Origin: an uncultured Clostridia bacterium | GTDB lineage: Bacteria; Bacillota; Clostridia; Christensenellales; Borkfalkiaceae | Direction: 5' to 3' | Length of the DNA stretch: 46,830 nucleotides | NCBI GenBank assembly: GCA_945949395.1 | Contig: CAMFEK010000009.1 | Span: forward strand, 1 to 46,830 | Shown here: one piece after another, positions 43,088-46,830 of the stretch | Position numbering within the stretch: position 1 is the stretch's first letter | Layout of the letters: each line of letters starts with the position of its first letter | The notes under the pieces: generated by a model | The model's input: only the letters and a program-made list of their open reading frames with translations | Told to the model about the DNA's origin: nothing | The model's database searches: none | Program-made: the position numbers and the translations under genes

Positions 43088-44630
43088 GAAAACCTCCCTT
43101 TACGTCCACTCTTAGAGCTAAACCACCAAGCGTTGAAAAAGTGAGAGAACCGTCCTCCTCAGCGTATATAACTTGCACAATTTGAGAAAAAAGTTTTTCA
43201 TCCATTGCCGACAAAAGCGACTCATGTTCATCTACTATTCTTTTTAAATTTTTTAACTCATCAATACATTTTTCATTTTCATCTTCATTAACAAGTTTCA
43301 TTCTTCTTGCTCTAAGTTCCGTTATTTTTCCTTTTATATCTTCCGATTTTTCGTAATATATCGTTTCGCTGATAACAGAACTCGCAAACAACTTTGCGTA
43401 CATATCGTTCTGCCTACTTAACCCAACCAATTCTTCATCAATCTTTTCAATTTCCCCGTTACTGTTGTTTACCCTTTGTTTCAAAAATTGCAACTGAGAA
43501 ATCGTATCATCTACCACGATTTTTATATTTTGTTTTAGGATATTAAACATGGTAATAAACGCTCGATCTAATTCATCTCTTGAATAAACATAGGAAGGAC
43601 ATTTATCATTTGTCATAGATTTTTTAGAACAAGCCCAATGATAACCACTTTTAATCGTCTTTTTTCGATATATCCATCCACAGTGACGACATCTAATTTT
43701 TGAAGTAAACAAATCTCTTTCAAGACGATTGCCTTTATAATAGGAATGTTCCTTCTCGTCTATCATTTTTTGAACTTTCTCGAATATTTCTTTTGATATT
43801 ATTGCTTCATGAGTCCCCTCACAATAATACTGTTCTTCCTCTCCAAAATTCCTTTTCATTCTAAGAGGCAATACACTTGGCGTATAAAACTTGTTCCATA
43901 AGGAATCACCAATATAGCGTTCATTTTTCAATATATACCCCACGGTATAAGCGTTCCACTTAGTGCTTTGTTCCTTAGCATTTAATTTATTGCTGATTGT
44001 ATTAAACCCAGCCCCGGAGAGATATAAATCAAAAATTTCTTTTATTGTTTCAGCTTCTTTCGGTTCAACAACCAATTCTCCATTTATCAGCCGATAGCCA
44101 AAGGGAGCAGCTGACGGAATAAAAGTCCCATTTTCCATCTTCATTCTTATAGCGGTTTTCACACGCTTCGACGCTGATAACGATTCGCTTTGAGCAAACG
44201 CACTCTTTATGTATAACATCATCTCCGAATTCATCTGTTCGGTATCAATGTTATCATTTTCAAAATAGACACTTACGCCATTTTCTTTCAACGTTCTAAC
44301 CGTTTCGATACATTCCAAAGAATTACGAGCAAATCTTGTAACGCTTTTTACAAGAACTCTGTCGATTTTACGATTTTTACAATCTTTGATCAGACGCTGA
44401 AATTCATCTCTCTTGGCAATTTCCGTACCCGTGATTCCCTCGTCGGCGTAAATATCAACAAGAACCATATCTCTTTGCGTTCGCACATAATCCGTATAAT
44501 ATTTCATCTGTGCAAAAAAGGAATTAAGCTGATCTTCCGAGCGGGTACTTACACGACAATACGCCGCTACTCTTATTTTCTTTCCTGCACTCATTTTGGT
44601 CGCTTTGATTATTTGAACCTCTTTTGCCAC
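43068..44630 (-). CDS. Large serine recombinase 2
   Basis: A 520-residue paralogue of the first recombinase. Residues from about 20 hold the resolvase domain (VAAYCRVSTRSEDQL, catalytic Ser28; DIYADEGITGTEIAKR; VTRFARNSLECIETV), the recombinase domain (EAETIKEIFDLYLSG), the zinc ribbon (KIRCRHCGWIYRKKT, HWACSKKSMTNDKCPSY), and a coiled coil. A GTG start follows AAAGGAGGTTTCAA. It is the first of the three, upstream of the truncated one. Two active recombinases with one inactive could form a heteromeric integrase. Confidence 0.92.
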   Translation of the reverse strand: MAKEVQIIKATKMSAGKKIRVAAYCRVSTRSEDQLNSFFAQMKYYTDYVRTQRDMVLVDIYADEGITGTEIAKRDEFQRLIKDCKNRKIDRVLVKSVTRFARNSLECIETVRTLKENGVSVYFENDNIDTEQMNSEMMLYIKSAFAQSESLSASKRVKTAIRMKMENGTFIPSAAPFGYRLINGELVVEPKEAETIKEIFDLYLSGAGFNTISNKLNAKEQSTKWNAYTVGYILKNERYIGDSLWNKFYTPSVLPLRMKRNFGEEEQYYCEGTHEAIISKEIFEKVQKMIDEKEHSYYKGNRLERDLFTSKIRCRHCGWIYRKKTIKSGYHWACSKKSMTNDKCPSYVYSRDELDRAFITMFNILKQNIKIVVDDTISQLQFLKQRVNNSNGEIEKIDEELVGLSRQNDMYAKLFASSVISETIYYEKSEDIKGKITELRARRMKLVNEDENEKCIDELKNLKRIVDEHESLLSAMDEKLFSQIVQVIYAEEDGSLTFSTLGGLALRVDVKGGFREEQIA

Positions 44631-44642
44631 TTGAAACCTCCT

Positions 44643-44804
44643 TTATAACGATATTGCTCTACACCCCATATCATCAGCATTTTTTCTATTGATACGTTCC
44701 AATATTTCCAAACGAAAATTACCCGTTTTATATAAACATTCCAATATTTGCCATGCTTTGATATAAGTTTTTAATCTATTAAAATCTTCTTCCTCTTTCT
44801 CCAT
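44643..44804 (-). CDS. Small accessory protein, unknown
   Basis: A 53-residue helical protein (FNRLKTYIKAWQILECLYKTGNF, LEILERINRKNADDM). Start at ATG 44804, chosen for its AGGAGG ribosome site; the frame extends 17 codons further but without support. It precedes the recombinase genes by 12 bases. It has the look of the short SHOCT-like or excisionase-adjacent proteins of such elements, but I cannot name it. Confidence 0.6.
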   Translation of the reverse strand: MEKEEEDFNRLKTYIKAWQILECLYKTGNFRLEILERINRKNADDMGCRAISL

Positions 44805-44905
44805 TCTTCCTCCTAAAATTTGATGGAGGAAGAGGACAATAGTCACTTCATACACTCCACCTTTCGATGTTTTGTAATCCGTGACTATTTCATTCAGTTC
44901 ACGAT

Positions 44906-45139
44906 TTATTTTGTCGTTTGATCGTTCTTGACTTTCTGTTGGAGAGTTTCATATCCCATAAGGATCAGTTCCCTTTTCGTGAAGCCATTCTTTGCAAGAA
45001 ACAGGTCGATCTCCTCTGCTTCTTGTTGGAGAATGCTCGTTCCCCATACTTTGTGTTTTTCTTTCCGTTGAGCCGCTTTCGACTCTTCATATCTTCTTTT
45101 TCTAAGTCTTTCCGGCGTATCCGCTTTCTTTTCCATCAT
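44906..45139 (-). CDS. Ribbon-helix-helix-like small protein
   Basis: A 77-residue protein: a basic N-terminus (ERLRKRRYEESKAAQRKEKH), then VWGTSILQQEAEEIDLFLAKNGFTKRELILMG-type strand and two helices (residues about 32-63), which resembles an RHH fold of plasmid or ICE regulators. Good AAAGGAG ribosome site and ATG ATG start. The family is not confirmed. In this operon it could be a repressor or relaxosome accessory factor. Confidence 0.6.
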   Translation of the reverse strand: MMEKKADTPERLRKRRYEESKAAQRKEKHKVWGTSILQQEAEEIDLFLAKNGFTKRELILMGYETLQQKVKNDQTTK

Positions 45140-45148
45140 AATGCTCCT

Positions 45149-45265
45149 TTAAGATGTAATGGCTCCGATCATCAACCCGATAAAGTTCATAATACAAGTA
45201 CCAACCATCAACAATCCAGCAAGAAGCATCTTACCTATCGAGCCGATAATAGTTAAAACTTTCAT
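45149..45265 (-). CDS. 38-residue hydrophobic peptide
   Basis: A tiny gene: residues MKVLTIIGSIGKMLLAGLL, then MVGTCIMNFIGLMIGAITS. It has an ATG with a run of seven G as a ribosome site 7 bases upstream. It is almost wholly hydrophobic and could span the membrane once or twice. It lies 13 bases after tnpV and overlaps the next ribosome site. Position and the strong G-rich ribosome site support it; function unknown. Confidence 0.6.
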   Translation of the reverse strand: MKVLTIIGSIGKMLLAGLLMVGTCIMNFIGLMIGAITS

Positions 45266-45278
45266 ACTATACCCCCCC

Positions 45279-45644
45279 TTAAGCTACATATACGATTTCA
45301 TTTAGAATTTCTTCTTCGATCAACCGTTGCATTTCCGTTTCCTTTTGCAAATCGGAGAGATAATCCCCCGTCTTTCTATATTGCTCGGAAGCAGAAAGTT
45401 TTGCATACATTGCTTCATAAAGCTCTGCTGCCGCTTGATCTACTCCGTGCAGATATTCGGGAAGTTCTCCAGCCAAAGCAATCATCTTACCGAAACAATG
45501 TTCTTCAAGATAAATCTTCGCAAGATTGCCATACTTTCCATAGGTATGTTCCTGCGGTTTTACTCTTTGTTGGTAGAACTTTACTTCGGACAAAGTCAAG
45601 CCTTCGCCATTTTGCACCTTTTTCATAACTTCTGCTACGTTCAT
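45279..45644 (-). CDS. TnpV-like transposon protein
   Basis: A 121-residue protein resembling TnpV of clostridial elements such as Tn4451-type elements: TYGKYGNLAKIYLEEH and LHGVDQAAAELYEAM, ending EEEILNEIVY. TnpV's function is unknown. Start at ATG 45644, with GAGGAGG seven bases upstream; a TTG two codons earlier is possible. A transcript runs on to the smaller genes and recombinases. Confidence 0.8.
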   Translation of the reverse strand: MNVAEVMKKVQNGEGLTLSEVKFYQQRVKPQEHTYGKYGNLAKIYLEEHCFGKMIALAGELPEYLHGVDQAAAELYEAMYAKLSASEQYRKTGDYLSDLQKETEMQRLIEEEILNEIVYVA

Positions 45645-45742
45645 TTTCAAACCTCCTCTAAATTTTTCTTTGTCGTGTTAATACGACTATCACAAATTCT
45701 ACGATTTGTCAAGAGTTTTTCTAAAATATTTTTAGAAATTTT

Positions 45743-46830
45743 TTAGCCTACAATGGAAGCAATTCCATAGATCAAAAGAGGCAATGCCATTAAGATTACA
45801 AAAATCGCAACCATGCCGATAATGTAATTTGTAAGCATCTTCTTTGCCTTAATCTTATCCTCATTTTTACGAGCGATAATAATACTTACCCCCATAGCAA
45901 CGCTCCAAATAGCCGCAGTTGCAAGAAATACCCATACCATATAAGGACTATACTCGTCAAAAATGGTAATCATATAATTGGAAACCATATCGTACTGTTC
46001 TTCCAAAATCTGTTCGTAGGAATCTGCACAAGTTGAACAGGAGTACCTTCTAATTACATTACCTCCGCTATGGCTTTCGTTAATAATTTCGTATGTATGT
46101 CCGCTCGCTCTAATGATTTTATCGTAGCTTTCCCCACAACGGTCACAGCTATATGTTCTTAATCCGTCGTGGACGCAATCAGCATTTGTTACCACCACGC
46201 TTATATAAGAATGTCCGAACGCAGGTACGATATTGTTTTGAATTTCCATTCCGCAGTTTTCGCACTTCTCTCCATCAAAGCCGTTTGTTTCGCAAGTAGC
46301 ATCTACTTTCACCGTCGTAAAATTATGCCCGTTGGCGGAAATGATACTATCATTATAACTATCATTACAACGAGAACAGGTATGTTTCGTATAACCGTTT
46401 TCTTCGCAAGTCGCTTGAACTACGGTTATTTGATAATTATGTCCCAACGCTGGCTTATAATTTCCTTCATAACTATCACTACAACGAGAACAAACAAACG
46501 TCGATAAACCACCGCTTACGCAAGCCGCAGGCGTTACCGTTTCCTTATAATCATGACCAAGTTTCGCAATAGCCTTACTTTCCGTCAAATTACAACGGGA
46601 ACAACCACGAACTGATAATCCATCCGCCACACAAGTTGCTTCTTTACTTGTACTCCAAGAAGAAAAATTATGTCCGAGTGGAGACGTTAATCCGTCTGTA
46701 TAAGAATTTCCGCAACGATTACAAGTATGTATCGTACTACCACCGCTCGTACAGGTTGCATTTATTATAGTGTTTTTATAGTCGTGTCCAAAAGCCGGCA
46801 CTCCAGCCACTGTATAAGAATCATTACATC
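45743..46830 (-). CDS. CxxC-repeat protein with T4SS pilin-like membrane tail, partial
   Basis: The N-terminus lies beyond the window; the frame stays open to the right edge. From the edge to about residue 265 of the visible part there are about seven repeats of 35-40 residues: H-x-[YF], then Cys, Gly, Cys-x-x-Cys and G-H (examples HTCSRCNDSYNDSII, YSCDRCGESYDKII), each likely binding one metal. The tail has two membrane helices (MVWVFLATAAIWSVAMGV; YIIGMVAIFVILMALP) joined by a Lys/Glu-rich loop (ARKNEDKIKAKKM), which resembles VirB2/TrbC-type pilins of conjugative systems. The fusion is unusual. It may be a surface or transfer protein of the element. Confidence 0.7.
   Translation of the reverse strand, partial: CNDSYTVAGVPAFGHDYKNTIINATCTSGGSTIHTCNRCGNSYTDGLTSPLGHNFSSWSTSKEATCVADGLSVRGCSRCNLTESKAIAKLGHDYKETVTPAACVSGGLSTFVCSRCSDSYEGNYKPALGHNYQITVVQATCEENGYTKHTCSRCNDSYNDSIISANGHNFTTVKVDATCETNGFDGEKCENCGMEIQNNIVPAFGHSYISVVVTNADCVHDGLRTYSCDRCGESYDKIIRASGHTYEIINESHSGGNVIRRYSCSTCADSYEQILEEQYDMVSNYMITIFDEYSPYMVWVFLATAAIWSVAMGVSIIIARKNEDKIKAKKMLTNYIIGMVAIFVILMALPLLIYGIASIVG

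Larger units (their letters stand above)
40560..46830 (-). mobile_element. Left part of an integrative conjugative or mobilizable element
   Basis: Three serine recombinase-family genes, a small accessory protein, a ribbon-helix-helix-like protein, a hydrophobic peptide, TnpV and a repeat protein with a pilin-like membrane tail run in one direction at low GC. The recombinases are at the element's end, as in many Clostridia ICEs. Further transfer genes are presumably to the right. The exact boundary is not known. Confidence 0.75.

Noticed and set aside
46000..46830. The regular repeats as a CRISPR array
   Set aside because: They are in-frame protein repeats with varying bases, about 110 bp, with no constant repeat or spacer pattern.

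Overview
The window looks like a chromosomal segment of an anaerobic Bacillota, most likely a gut Clostridia. The basis is pyruvate formate-lyase, a methionine synthase whose reactivation domain is a separate gene, an Lsa-like ABC-F protein, a TnpV-type conjugative element gene, and sigma-A-type promoters with TTGACA/TATAAT boxes and 17-bp spacers. The first 35.6 kb is fairly GC-rich and densely packed, with many ATGA overlaps. From about 35.7 kb on the DNA becomes AT-rich and mobile. No BLAST or HMM search was run; families were assigned by reading motifs.

Layout. 1-6.2 kb (minus strand): asnS-plsX-rnc-smc, with smc running off the left end. 6.2-9.4 kb (minus): a VanW-like protein, a PHP phosphoesterase and recF. 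9.4-12.7 kb (plus): dnaA overlapping mnmG, divergent from recF. 12.7-20.3 kb (minus): a short-chain dehydrogenase, then the methionine/one-carbon run metH, metH activation protein and metF, followed by an HTH regulator, a DMT transporter and a ferredoxin-type aldo/keto reductase. 20.5-21.3 kb: a hemolysin III-family membrane protein. 21.4-24.1 kb: a tldD/tldE-type protease pair, and tRNA-Ser(UGA) fired divergently from the same intergenic region. 24.2-26.1 kb: a VOC protein, a MerR regulator that seems to have lost its first domain, and an orphan sigma-like factor.

26.2-28.5 kb is a three-gene operon (DUF1934-like protein, metallo-beta-lactamase-fold protein, and a Rho homologue whose Walker A loop has been lost). 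28.6-32.1 kb: tyrA, a HAD phosphatase, and an ABC-F gene preceded by a promoter, a three-codon upstream ORF and an intrinsic terminator, the layout of a ribosome-sensing attenuator. 32.1-35.6 kb: pflA, a thioredoxin-like protein, pflB, and a separate 78-residue glycyl-radical domain; the PFL enzyme is split across two genes.

35.7-46.8 kb is accessory DNA: a tyrosine recombinase without a start, an orphan 393-residue protein, a decayed winged-helix remnant, and a three-gene AT-rich operon (HEPN-like protein plus two small membrane proteins). The left end of a conjugative or mobilizable element follows, with three serine recombinase-family genes (one lacking the catalytic domain), small accessory proteins, TnpV, and a protein with CxxC repeats ending in a two-helix region like a type IV secretion pilin. 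The element continues past the right end.

Best candidates for something undescribed are the Rho-like pseudo-ATPase operon, the split PFL, the HEPN-like/membrane operon and the repeat-pilin fusion.
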